Shown here: piece after piece, positions 8,868 through 17,142 of the stretch
Layout of the letters: each line of letters starts with the position of its first letter
Position numbering within the stretch: the first letter of the stretch is position 1
The notes under the pieces: generated by a model
The model's database searches: none
What the model saw: only the letters and a program-made list of their open reading frames with translations
Told to the model about the DNA's origin: nothing
Assembly: GCF_000716435.1 (NCBI RefSeq)
Contig: NZ_JNWO01000003.1
Coordinates: 372,001-436,000, forward strand
Source of the DNA: Streptomyces xylophagus
GTDB lineage: Bacteria > Actinomycetota > Actinomycetes > Streptomycetales > Streptomycetaceae
Direction of reading: 5' to 3'
Length of the DNA stretch: 64,000 bases
Made by a program: the position numbers and the translations under genes

Positions 8868-9844
8868 CCGCCGCCGGTGCCCTCGGTCCGATCGAGGAGG
8901 AACTCGCCAAGGCCCGTTCCGCCTACCGCAATTGGGGACGCTGGGGTGAGGACGACGTGCTCGGCACCCTGAACTTCATCGACGACGCGATCCGCGCCCA
9001 CGCGGTGGGCCTGGTGCGGCGCGGGCGGTCCTTCTCGCTCGCCCAGGAGTTCAACGAGCAGGGTCCGCAGCGCGGATTCCGCGGCCGTATCAACCCGGTC
9101 CACTACATGAAGGACACCGGCTCCGACGCGGCGGCCGGCACCCAGGGCTTCCCGCACGGCTTCGGCGGCGCCGACGACCACATCGTGATGCCCTTGCAGG
9201 CCTCCACGCAGTGGGACGGTCTGGGCCACATCTACGACAACAAGCAGGCGTGGAACGGCCGTCCGTGCACCATCGTCAACGGCGACGGCGACTCGGTCAC
9301 CGGCATCGAGCACATGAAGGACGCCTTCACCAGCCGCGGGGTCCTCCTCGACGTGGGCCGAGCGGTCGGCGACGAGCACGGTGAACTCCCGGACGGATTC
9401 CCCATTTTGGAGGAGCATCTGCGGGCCACGATCGAGGCGCAGGGCGCGACCAGTTCGGTCCGGCGCGGCGACCTCGTCCTGATCCGCACCGGGCAACTCG
9501 GCCGCGTACGCCGGGTCGGCGCGTGGGGCGGTTACGCCGCCGGTGACGCACCCGGCCTCTCCTTCACCACCCTCGGCTGGCTGCACCGCACGGAGATCGC
9601 GGCGATCGCCTCCGACACCTGGGGACTCGAGGTACGGCCTTACGAGTTCCCCCAGCCCGCGATGTCCCCGCTGCACCAGATAGCGATCCCCAACATGGGC
9701 CTCCCGCTGGGCGAGATGTGGGACCTGGAGGCACTGGCCGAGGACTGCGCGGCGGACGGTGTCTACGAGTTCCTGCTGGTCGCCGCGCCCCTGCCGGTGA
9801 CCGGCGCGGTGGGCGCCCCCGTCAACCCGATCGCGATCAAGTGA
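8864..9844 (+). CDS. Cyclase family protein (kynurenine-formamidase-like hydrolase)
   Basis: 326 residues of the cyclase/formamidase family. The usual HXGTHXDXPXH metal motif is represented by QASTQWDGLGHIYDN near residue 110, with the Asp and last His kept and the first His positions replaced. This is the variant seen in large cyclase-family proteins that hydrolyse ring amides or lactones. Other conserved blocks are RGVLLDVGR and RRGDLVLIRTG. ATG 8864 overlaps the amidohydrolase stop and the 3' end overlaps the next GTG start. The enzyme may open a lactone or cyclic intermediate. The altered metal motif leaves the chemistry open. Confidence 0.8.
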   Translation: MTAAGALGPIEEELAKARSAYRNWGRWGEDDVLGTLNFIDDAIRAHAVGLVRRGRSFSLAQEFNEQGPQRGFRGRINPVHYMKDTGSDAAAGTQGFPHGFGGADDHIVMPLQASTQWDGLGHIYDNKQAWNGRPCTIVNGDGDSVTGIEHMKDAFTSRGVLLDVGRAVGDEHGELPDGFPILEEHLRATIEAQGATSSVRRGDLVLIRTGQLGRVRRVGAWGGYAAGDAPGLSFTTLGWLHRTEIAAIASDTWGLEVRPYEFPQPAMSPLHQIAIPNMGLPLGEMWDLEALAEDCAADGVYEFLLVAAPLPVTGAVGAPVNPIAIK

Positions 9845-11223
9845 GTACACCTTTGAACCTGAACCGATTCTCCGGCACCCTCCACCTCCCCGGCGACGAG
9901 GACTTCGAGGCGGCGTGCTTCGGCCGGGTCTTCAACGCCCGCCGCCCGTCGGACCGTTCACCGGCCGCCGTGCTGATGGCCGAGTCCGAGCAGGACGTGG
10001 TGGAGGGGGTACGGCTCGCCCTGGAGCGGGGCTGGCAGGTCGCCGTCCGCTCCGGCGGGCACAGTTGGGCCGCCTGGTCCGTGCGCCAGGACGCGCTGCT
10101 GATCGACCTCGGCGGCTTCCGCGAGATGGCGTACGACCCGGAGAGCGGGATCGTGACGGCGACGCCCAGTGTGAAGGGCGGCGACGAACTCAACCCGTAT
10201 CTGGGCGAGTTCGGCCGCTTCTTCAACGGCGGGCACTGCCCGTCCGTCGGCATCGGCGGCTTCCTGCTCCAGGGCGGCCAGGGCTGGAACGCGCGGGGCT
10301 GGGGCTGGGCGGCGGAGAACATCGTGGCCATCGATGTCGTCACCGCCGAGGGCGAGTTGGTGCGCGCCGACGAAACCCGACACAGCGACCTGTTCTGGGC
10401 GGCGCGCGGCGCGGGCCCCGGTTTCTTCGGCATCGTGACCCGCTTCCATCTGCGCACACGCCCGCTCCCGCGGTACCTGGGACACACGGTGCACGCGTAT
10501 CCGCTCGACCTCTTCGACGAGGTCATGACCTGGCTGCACGGCATGCACCACACGGTCTCGGACCTGGTGGAGATCGTCGCGCTCACCCAGACACCACCCG
10601 ACCTGGACGAGCCGGTGCTGCTGGTCACGGGCGTGTCGATGACCGACACCGCCAAGGAGGCGGCCGAGGCGCTGGCACCGCTGCACGCCAACCCGTACGC
10701 GGACCGAGCACTGTTCCGCGTGGAGGCGCAACAGACGACGTTCGCCGAGCAGTTGGCGGGTCAGCGCATCGCCAACCCCGAGGGCCACCGCTACCTGGTC
10801 GACAACGCCTGGCTGACCGGCCCCGCCGAAGAGGTCGTACCGGCGATCCGCAAGGTCTTCACCGAGCAGCCCACCCGGCAGACCTTCACCATCTGGTTCT
10901 CCATGGCCCCGCTGCGCCAACTCCCCGACATGGCCTTCTCGTTGCAGTCGGAGATCTACTGCGCCACCTACGTCATCCACGACGACCCGTCACGGGACGC
11001 CGAGTTGCGAACCTGGTTGGACGAGGTGATGGCGGACATGCAGCCGGTCACCGCCGGCCAGTACCTCGGGGACTCGGACTTCACCGTGCGGCAGTTGAGG
11101 TTCATGGGCGACGAACAGTGGCGGCGACTGCGGGAGATCCGGGCCGCGCGTGACCCGAAGGGCCTCTTCGTCGGCCATCTGAGCACGGAGTCCGTCACCA
11201 ACACCAACCACTGGGAGCAGTGA
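9841..11223 (+). CDS. BBE-type FAD-linked oxidase
   Basis: 460 residues with a PCMH FAD-binding domain and a C-terminal berberine-bridge segment. RSGGHSWAAWS holds the His for covalent 8-alpha flavin attachment, and GHCPSVGIGGFLLQGGQG keeps the Cys that gives bicovalent flavin in this family. Substrates of the family are sugars, phenolic alcohols or alkaloids, oxidised with O2 as acceptor. GTG 9841 overlaps the previous stop (GTGA), so translation is coupled. No signal peptide is seen, so it is cytoplasmic. Its presence suggests that a hydroxyl or ring carbon is dehydrogenated during the pathway. Confidence 0.85.
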   Translation: MSTPLNLNRFSGTLHLPGDEDFEAACFGRVFNARRPSDRSPAAVLMAESEQDVVEGVRLALERGWQVAVRSGGHSWAAWSVRQDALLIDLGGFREMAYDPESGIVTATPSVKGGDELNPYLGEFGRFFNGGHCPSVGIGGFLLQGGQGWNARGWGWAAENIVAIDVVTAEGELVRADETRHSDLFWAARGAGPGFFGIVTRFHLRTRPLPRYLGHTVHAYPLDLFDEVMTWLHGMHHTVSDLVEIVALTQTPPDLDEPVLLVTGVSMTDTAKEAAEALAPLHANPYADRALFRVEAQQTTFAEQLAGQRIANPEGHRYLVDNAWLTGPAEEVVPAIRKVFTEQPTRQTFTIWFSMAPLRQLPDMAFSLQSEIYCATYVIHDDPSRDAELRTWLDEVMADMQPVTAGQYLGDSDFTVRQLRFMGDEQWRRLREIRAARDPKGLFVGHLSTESVTNTNHWEQ

Positions 11224-11226
11224 GCG

Positions 11227-12183
11227 ATGCGGTTCGCGACATATGAGTACGAGGGCGTGGAGCGCGCCGGGGCCGTCCGGGACGGGACCATTCACCCGCT
11301 GCCCGAGGGAGTCACCGTCCTGACCCTCCTGGAACAGGACGTGCTGCACGCGGCCGGAACCGAAGCACTGCGTGCACCAAGCGACTTGACGGTGGATCAG
11401 GTCAGGCTGCTCCCTCCGCTGAAGCCGCCGTCCATCCGGGACTTCGTCGGTTTCGAGGCGCACATCGAGGGGGTCTCGAAGTCCCTGGACGGGCTGGAGC
11501 ACGTGCCCGAGGAGTGGTACCGGGCACCCAACTTCTACTTCACCAACCCCCATGCGGCATACGGCGCGCACGACGAGGTGCCGGTCCCGGCGGGCTGCTC
11601 GGTGCTCGACTTCGAGTTGGAGGTCGGCGTGGTCATCGGTCGCAGCGGGCGTGATCTCACGCCGGAGCAGGCGCGCGAGCACATCGTCGGCTATCTGGTC
11701 TTCAACGACTGGTCGGCGCGCGACCTGCAGAAACCGGAGAAGAACCTCGGGCTCGGCTTCTCCAAGGGCAAGGACTTCGCGAACACGCTGGGTCCTTGTC
11801 TGGTCACCGCCGACGAGGTCGAGGACCGGCGCGACCCGGACGGCTTCCTGGACCTGGAGATGACGGTCACCCTCAACGGTGAGCTGATCGGCCGCGACAC
11901 CCTCGCCAACGTCTCCTGGACCTTCGAGGAGATGATCGCCTACGCCTCCCGTGACGCCTGGGTGCGCCCCGGGGACATCCTCGGCTCGGGCACCTGCGGC
12001 TGGGGCGCGCTGGCGGAGTTCTGGGGCCGGGTCGGCGAACGCACCCCGCCGCCGCTCGAGCCCGGCGACGAGGTGACCCTGGCGGTGGAGCGCCTCGGCA
12101 CCCTCTCCAACCGCGTCGTGCCCGGCCGTACGGACGTATACCTTCCGCGCGCCCGCAAGCGCGGCCGGACGCCGCGGCCGTAG
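11227..12183 (+). CDS. Fumarylacetoacetate hydrolase family protein (second copy)
   Basis: 318 residues: a small N-terminal domain (MRFATYEYEGVERAG) and the FAH catalytic domain with E-X-E in VLDFELEVGVVIGRSG, VFNDWSARDLQ and the GSGTCGWG block. The family cleaves C-C bonds in acylpyruvates or hydrates/decarboxylates 2-oxo-acid ring products. It starts three bases after the BBE oxidase stop and is the last gene of the rightward operon. A perfect inverted repeat follows 35 bp later. It is distant from the 5194 copy, so the locus carries two non-redundant FAH enzymes. Confidence 0.85.
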   Translation: MRFATYEYEGVERAGAVRDGTIHPLPEGVTVLTLLEQDVLHAAGTEALRAPSDLTVDQVRLLPPLKPPSIRDFVGFEAHIEGVSKSLDGLEHVPEEWYRAPNFYFTNPHAAYGAHDEVPVPAGCSVLDFELEVGVVIGRSGRDLTPEQAREHIVGYLVFNDWSARDLQKPEKNLGLGFSKGKDFANTLGPCLVTADEVEDRRDPDGFLDLEMTVTLNGELIGRDTLANVSWTFEEMIAYASRDAWVRPGDILGSGTCGWGALAEFWGRVGERTPPPLEPGDEVTLAVERLGTLSNRVVPGRTDVYLPRARKRGRTPRP

Positions 12184-12217
12184 CCCCTCTCGGCATACGG
12201 TCCGACCTGCACACATC

Positions 12218-12248
12218 CAGGGATCCGATGGCAGCTATCGGATCCCTG
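12218..12248. promoter_or_regulatory. Perfect 12-bp inverted repeat (operator or terminator)
   Basis: CAGGGATCCGAT (12218-12229) and ATCGGATCCCTG (12237-12248) pair without mismatch around the 7-base loop GGCAGCT. It lies 35 bp after the FAH stop and 93 bp before the LysR start. The position suits both a terminator of the catabolic operon and a LysR operator. There is no T tract. Confidence 0.55.
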
Positions 12249-12340
12249 TGACTTCCCTCCCGGCCCCTTCCTCGGCGGGAACCCGGTCGTTACGCTCCGG
12301 TTTCACCGAGCTTCAACGATGCGGCCGGAAGGACACACGC

Positions 12341-13345
12341 ATGGGTCTGGGAGCAATCGACCTGAATCTTCTGGTGGCTCTGGAAGCCCTCCTGGAGGAG
12401 AAGAACGTCACCCACGCGGGGGTGCGGCTGTCCACCAGCCAGTCCGCGATGAGCGGCTCCCTGGCACGGCTGCGGCGGCACTTCAACGACGAGCTGCTCG
12501 TGCGGGTGGGCCGCGAGTACGAGCTGACCCCGCTCGCGGAGCGACTGCTGCCGGTCGTGCAGTCCTCCCTGCACAAGGCGGAGGAGGCCCTGTCACTGAC
12601 CAGGCACTTCGATCCGTCGCGCAGCCGACAGCGGTTCTCGGTCGTGATGTCCGACTACGTCATGACGGTGTTCGTGGAACCGCTGCTGCGGGCCCTCGCG
12701 CAGGAGGCGCCCGGCATCCGTATCGACTTCCACCCGATCGTCATCGGGCAGCTGGAGACGGAGACGCATCTGCGCTGCCACGACCTGATGGTCGTGCCGC
12801 TCGGCTACCAGTTGCCGGGCGTCAGCGAGACGGTGATGCACGACCGGTTCGTGTGTCTCGTCGATCCGGACAACCCGCGTCTGGTGGACGGGCGGCTCTC
12901 CCTGCACGACCTCGCCGAGATGCCCCACGCGGCCTGCGTCATCGGCAAACTCACGCCCGCCGACCGGCAGTTGGAGACCCTCGGCATCACACCCCGGGTA
13001 CAGGTCAGCACGCCGGGCTTCAACGTGCTGCCGTTCCTGGTGGGCGGCACCGACCTGGTCGCCGTGGTCCCCGAACGGCTCGCCCGGCGCTACGAGGGCT
13101 TCGCACGCTGTGCCGTCGTACCGACGCCCTTCCCCGACGTACCGCTGGTGGAGGCCATGTACTGGCACCACAACCGGCACGCGGACCCGGCGCACCGCTG
13201 GCTGCGGGAGACGGTCCGCAAGGTGGGCGCGTCCCTGGACGACCCGGTGGTGCTGTCGCCGGCCGAGCCGGTGGTCGGGGAGATCGCCGGCGCGGATGCC
13301 ACCCATGCCGATCGTGCGTTTCCGGAGCTGACCCCGGCTTCCTAG
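12341..13345 (+). CDS. LysR family regulator, NodD/NahR type
   Basis: 334 residues. The N terminus GAIDLNLLVALEALLEEKNV followed by the THAGVRLSTSQSAMSGSL helix-turn-helix is the layout of the NodD/NahR/LinR subgroup, whose members activate aromatic-degradation or symbiosis genes on binding a phenolic inducer. Residues 95-300 form the periplasmic-binding-like effector domain. ATG 12341 is chosen over an in-frame ATG 93 bp upstream because GGAAGG lies before it and the HTH then begins near residue 10. It follows the FAH gene in the same orientation and very probably controls the flanking catabolic operons. Confidence 0.85.
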   Translation: MGLGAIDLNLLVALEALLEEKNVTHAGVRLSTSQSAMSGSLARLRRHFNDELLVRVGREYELTPLAERLLPVVQSSLHKAEEALSLTRHFDPSRSRQRFSVVMSDYVMTVFVEPLLRALAQEAPGIRIDFHPIVIGQLETETHLRCHDLMVVPLGYQLPGVSETVMHDRFVCLVDPDNPRLVDGRLSLHDLAEMPHAACVIGKLTPADRQLETLGITPRVQVSTPGFNVLPFLVGGTDLVAVVPERLARRYEGFARCAVVPTPFPDVPLVEAMYWHHNRHADPAHRWLRETVRKVGASLDDPVVLSPAEPVVGEIAGADATHADRAFPELTPAS

Positions 13346-13382
13346 CGTGGACGGGAGACAGCCCGCACCCCCAGGAGGAACC

Positions 13383-14153
13383 GTGAGCCGCACGCGTCTG
13401 GACGGTCGTACCGTCGTCGTCACCGGGGCCGCGCAGGGCCAGGGAGCCGCCGAGGTGGCGGCCGCGGCCCGCGAGGGCGCGACGGTGGTCGCGACGGACG
13501 TCCTGGACGAGGCGGGCGAGAAGCTGGCCGCGTCGTTGGGCGCCGAGGGCCTCCACGTGACCTATCGACACCTCGACGTGTCGTCCCAGGACGACTGGGC
13601 AGACCTCGCGGCCTCGCTCACGGAAGTGCACGGTCTCGTGAACAACGCCGGCATTCCCATGCGGGCACGGCTCGGTAACGTCGAACTCGCCGACTGGAAC
13701 CGGGCGTTCGCCGTCAACACGACGGGCGCGCTGCTCGGCATCCAGGCGCTCACCCCGCTGATGCCGGCCGGATCGTCCATCGTGAACGTCGGCTCGGTCG
13801 CGGGGCTCACCGCGCATCACGCTGTCGCGTACACCGCGAGCAAGTGGGCGCTTCGGGGCTTGTCCAAAGTGGCCGCGCTGGAGTTGGCTCCGCGCGGCAT
13901 CCGTACGAACGTGATCCACCCCGGCTATATCGAGACCCCGCTGATGGCGTCCGCGAACCCGGTGTTCGTCCAGGCCCACCTGTCACTGACCCCGCAGGGT
14001 CGGGCCGGCACGGTCGACGATGTCGCGCCGCTGGTCGTCTACCTGCTGTCGGACGAGGCGTCGTACGTCAATGGGGCGGAGATCACGGTCGACGGCGGAT
14101 ACGCGGCGCACGGCGGGGTGAAGGCGATCACGAACGCCCTCGACGCCACGTGA
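13383..14153 (+). CDS. SDR family oxidoreductase
   Basis: 256-residue classical SDR: TGAAQGQGAA cofactor loop, NNAG, catalytic Ser in VGSVAG, YTASK, and PGYIETPL after the sixth strand. The GTG at 13383 has a full AGGAGG 5-9 bases upstream. The gene lies 37 bp after the LysR gene in the same direction, so it may be cotranscribed with the regulator. It resembles 3-alpha/20-beta-hydroxysteroid-type SDRs (DGGYAAHGG C-terminal block), but substrate specificity in this family cannot be read from sequence. It ends at a hairpin facing a convergent gene. Confidence 0.85.
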   Translation: MSRTRLDGRTVVVTGAAQGQGAAEVAAAAREGATVVATDVLDEAGEKLAASLGAEGLHVTYRHLDVSSQDDWADLAASLTEVHGLVNNAGIPMRARLGNVELADWNRAFAVNTTGALLGIQALTPLMPAGSSIVNVGSVAGLTAHHAVAYTASKWALRGLSKVAALELAPRGIRTNVIHPGYIETPLMASANPVFVQAHLSLTPQGRAGTVDDVAPLVVYLLSDEASYVNGAEITVDGGYAAHGGVKAITNALDAT

Positions 14154-14182
14154 CGGCCGGCTCCTGAGCGACACCGGCCGTC
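14152..14182. terminator. Bidirectional terminator hairpin between convergent genes
   Basis: GACGGCCGG (14152-14160) and CCGGCCGTC (14174-14182) form a perfect 9-bp stem with a 13-base loop. It spans the 48-bp gap between the rightward SDR and the leftward hydroxylase. Confidence 0.6.
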
Positions 14183-14201
14183 GTGGGTGAGGAGCGTGGC
14201 G

Positions 14202-16001
14202 CTACTGATCGGTGCGGTCTGTACGGAAGTTGGCGGTCAGCCGGTTGATGCTCTTGACCGCGAGTTCGGCGAAGTTCGAGCGGGCGACTATGGCGCTTGT
14301 CTCGCCGTGCCGGCGGACGCTGCGCAGGTCGCGCTGGACCTGGCGGGAAAGCTGGTGGAGTTCGCGTTGGGCGGTGGCGAGCCGCTGCTCGGCGGCGGTT
14401 CGGACCTGTCGGTGCTCCCGTCGGGTGCGGGGAGCGCCTGTGCTCTCGGAAGAGGTCTCTGTGGGCATGTCGGTGCTCGCTTCCGTGGTGGTGGGTCGCG
14501 TCGCCGCGAGGGGACGGACGCCGACAGTGTCCAAATAGGCTTCTACGGCGCCCAGTTCGGCGGTGTCGACCACGGCGGCGACGTATCCGTCCGGGCGGAC
14601 GAGCACCCACTGCTCGGAGGACAGTCCGTAGGCATTCTGGACGCGGTCGCCGCTGTCGAGGATGTCGCCCCGGGCGCCGATGGTGTGGATGTGCAGGCCG
14701 GGGCGCGCCGCCGGCGCCGAGGCCTCGTCGACGTCGTGGCCGAGCAGGGTCCAGTGCGGCCCTTGGAACAGGCTGAACAGGCGGGTGGGCAGGCCGCCCG
14801 TGCCGGTCACGGGCGAGTCGGGCGCGCGGTCTCCGGCCAGCACGCCCTTGTCACGCGCCGAACTGTGCAGTGACAGGGGCGAGTTCAGGTAGCCGAGGTC
14901 GAGCTGGCTGACCTCGCGGCCCCGGTGGATGTCGCGGTTCTTGGCCGCTTCGAGCAGCTGCTCGGACAGGCCGAGGACGGCTTCGGCGATGGGCCGGCGT
15001 TCCTGCTCGTACGAATCCAGCAGGGATTCCGGGGCGCCGTCGAGCACGGCGGCGAGCTTCCAGCCGAGGTTGTAGGCGTCCTGGACACTGGTGTTGAGGC
15101 CCTGTCCGCCGGTCGGCGGGTGGCAGTGCGCCGCGTCCCCGGTCAGGAAGACGCGTCCCTGGCGGTAGGTGTCGGCCAGCCGGGCGTTCATCTGGAACGC
15201 GGACGCCCAGGACACGGAGCGGATCACGACGTCGTCGCGGCCGGTGCGCTCGCGGAAGAACGCGGTGAGTCCCTCGGCCGAGAGGTCCAGGTCGACGTCG
15301 AAGGGGACGGGGGCCTGGAGCTGGAACATGTCGGTGCCGTAGAGCGGGCACATCGAGACCTGCCCGGCGGTGTCCTCGCCCCAGCGGTGCCAGGCGTCCG
15401 TCGAGACGCCGTCCACGTATACATCGGCCACGATCGCCCGTACGCCGAGGGTCTTGCCGGGGAAGCCGATCCCGAGCGTCTTGCGGACGAAGCTCGAACC
15501 GCCGTCGGCACCGATCAAGTACCTTGCCCGTACGGCCTGTTCGCCGTCCGGGGTGGCGATGCGCGCGGTCACACCGTCGCCGTCCTGGTCGAAGCCGACG
15601 AGTTCGTGGCCGTAGTGCGGGGCGTGGCCCAGCTCGGCGAGGCGTTCGCGCAGCCGACGCTCGGTGAGGAACTGCGGGACGAGCAGCGGTATTTGGTACG
15701 GCTCCTCCGGCGTCGGCTCCGGCATCTCCACGCCGACCTGGTCGATGGGCCCGTCGGCGGTGTAGATGCGCTGGACGGGATACTCACCGCCGGAGGCGAC
15801 GATCCGGTCGATCACACCGAGGTCCTCGAACACCTCCTGGCTGCGGGGCTGGATGCCCTTGCCGCGGGAGCCGACGAACGGGTGCGGCGCCTTGTCGATC
15901 AGCAGGAACGCGATGTTCCTGCGGGCGAGGTCGAGGGCGAGGGTCAGACCGGCCGCGCCGGTGCCGCAGATGATGACGTCGGTGTCTGTGGTGGGGGACA
16001 T
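14202..16001 (-). CDS. FAD-dependent aromatic hydroxylase with C-terminal extension
   Basis: 599 residues. Residues 1-505 are a complete PheA/RdmE-type class A flavoprotein: ICGTGAAGLTLALDLA, the DG motif IGADGGSSFVRK, the GD motif GDAAHCHPPTGGQGLN, and a thioredoxin-like C-terminal domain ending near VGVRPLAA. It then continues with a Ser/Thr/Pro-rich linker and a charged, helix-prone tail of about 70 residues rich in Arg, Gln and Glu (REHRQVRTAAEQRL onward). That tail is not part of the usual family. ATG 16001 is preferred to one 39 bp upstream because AAGGAG precedes it. It is the second gene after a quinone reductase, in an operon facing a MarR gene. Confidence 0.85.
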   Translation of the reverse strand: MSPTTDTDVIICGTGAAGLTLALDLARRNIAFLLIDKAPHPFVGSRGKGIQPRSQEVFEDLGVIDRIVASGGEYPVQRIYTADGPIDQVGVEMPEPTPEEPYQIPLLVPQFLTERRLRERLAELGHAPHYGHELVGFDQDGDGVTARIATPDGEQAVRARYLIGADGGSSFVRKTLGIGFPGKTLGVRAIVADVYVDGVSTDAWHRWGEDTAGQVSMCPLYGTDMFQLQAPVPFDVDLDLSAEGLTAFFRERTGRDDVVIRSVSWASAFQMNARLADTYRQGRVFLTGDAAHCHPPTGGQGLNTSVQDAYNLGWKLAAVLDGAPESLLDSYEQERRPIAEAVLGLSEQLLEAAKNRDIHRGREVSQLDLGYLNSPLSLHSSARDKGVLAGDRAPDSPVTGTGGLPTRLFSLFQGPHWTLLGHDVDEASAPAARPGLHIHTIGARGDILDSGDRVQNAYGLSSEQWVLVRPDGYVAAVVDTAELGAVEAYLDTVGVRPLAATRPTTTEASTDMPTETSSESTGAPRTRREHRQVRTAAEQRLATAQRELHQLSRQVQRDLRSVRRHGETSAIVARSNFAELAVKSINRLTANFRTDRTDQ

Positions 16002-16056
16002 GGCTCCAGGCTCCTTGGGTAATTCCGGTACGAACTGCACGACGGTCGGGGCGAGT

Positions 16057-17022
16057 TCAGGGCACCAGGACGGTGCGTACGCCCGGGACCTCGGGCGCGT
16101 TCCAGGCGCTCTCGACGTCCGCGAGGGGTACCGCCTTGGCGGTGACCGCGATGCCGCCGCTCTCGATCTCCTCGACGAGGGACGGGAGTTCCTCCAGGTA
16201 CGTCCTGGTCGACACGGCGCCCTGGCCGTTGCCCTGAAGGCGGAAGTTGGCCGAGCGCAGTGCCACTGACGGCAGTTCGATGGTCGGGCCGGCCATGGCG
16301 CCGATCTGGATCCAGTTCAGGGCGCGGCCACGGTCGGAGCGGGCGCGCAGCACCGCCATGATCGCGTCACCGGCGGGCTTGCCCCACAAGTAGTCGATGA
16401 CCAGGTCGACTTCGGCGGCCTCCTTGGCCAGCGCCGTCGCGGTGGCGTCAGCGTCGTCGGTGAGCGCGACGGTCGCGTCCGCGCCGAGCCCGGGCAGGGT
16501 CGCCAGGCGGGCCTGGTCGCGACCGGCGCCGACGACCCGCCCGGCACCGAGACGCTTGGCGACCTGGACGGCCATCTGTCCGGCGTTGCCGGTGGCGCCG
16601 AGGATCAGTACCGACTGCCCGGCCTCGATCGGGACGCGGCGGCGCAGCGCCACCCACGACGACATGGCCGGGTTCATCGCGGCGGCGATCTTCACGACGT
16701 CCGCGCCGTCGGGGAGCGGGATGCTGTGCCGACTGTCGATGACGGTGCGGGTGCCCATCGGGCCGACCAGTTCGTCGTCGGCGACGAAGTACACCAGCCT
16801 GCCGTCCGCACGCCGGCCGACGCCGTCGACGCCGGGCACCATCGGCAGCTTCCCGGTGCTCGTGTAGTGGCTGCCCGACGCTCCGGTGCGCACCCGGGGG
16901 TGCAGGCCCACGGCGAGGACGTCGACGATTTCCTGGTCCTCGTCGGTCGGCGCGGGCAGGTCGAAGGGCTCGTAGCGGGGCGGGGTGCCGAACGAGCCGA
17001 CCACCGCGGCGTGGATGTCCAT
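16057..17022 (-). CDS. Quinone-oxidoreductase-like medium-chain dehydrogenase
   Basis: 321 residues of the MDR superfamily without the structural-zinc cysteines. The NADPH-binding Rossmann segment is VLILGATGNAGQMAVQVAK near residue 145. An N-terminal GroES-like domain carries GVDGVGRRADGR. Members reduce quinones or enones with NADPH. The ATG at 17022 has GGAGAG upstream. It is the first gene of an operon with the aromatic hydroxylase and starts 120 bp from the divergent MarR regulator, so the set looks like a response to quinones or phenols. Confidence 0.85.
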   Translation of the reverse strand: MDIHAAVVGSFGTPPRYEPFDLPAPTDEDQEIVDVLAVGLHPRVRTGASGSHYTSTGKLPMVPGVDGVGRRADGRLVYFVADDELVGPMGTRTVIDSRHSIPLPDGADVVKIAAAMNPAMSSWVALRRRVPIEAGQSVLILGATGNAGQMAVQVAKRLGAGRVVGAGRDQARLATLPGLGADATVALTDDADATATALAKEAAEVDLVIDYLWGKPAGDAIMAVLRARSDRGRALNWIQIGAMAGPTIELPSVALRSANFRLQGNGQGAVSTRTYLEELPSLVEEIESGGIAVTAKAVPLADVESAWNAPEVPGVRTVLVP

Positions 17023-17039
17023 GGCTGCTCTCCTCAGAT

Positions 17040-17118
17040 TTGGTACGCGGGACGAAGGATTTAGTAGGCGCCACGGAGGATTTAGTACGTGACACGAATC
17101 AAATTAGTAGGTGCCACG
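17040..17118. repeat. Four 15-bp direct repeats, likely MarR operator array
   Basis: Copies start at 17040 (TTGGTACGCGGGACG), 17061 (TTAGTAGGCGCCACG), 17082 (TTAGTACGTGACACG) and 17104 (TTAGTAGGTGCCACG), spaced 21, 21 and 22 bp, that is, two helical turns. The third contains the palindrome CGTGACACG. The array fills the gap between the divergent quinone-reductase and MarR genes. Confidence 0.6.
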
Positions 17119-17142
17119 TACCTTTGCAAGTAGAATCAAGAG

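Noticed and set aside
16002-16040. Upstream ATG at 16040 as start of the aromatic hydroxylase
   Set aside because: It would add 13 residues without a ribosome site, whereas AAGGAG is correctly placed before the ATG at 16001.
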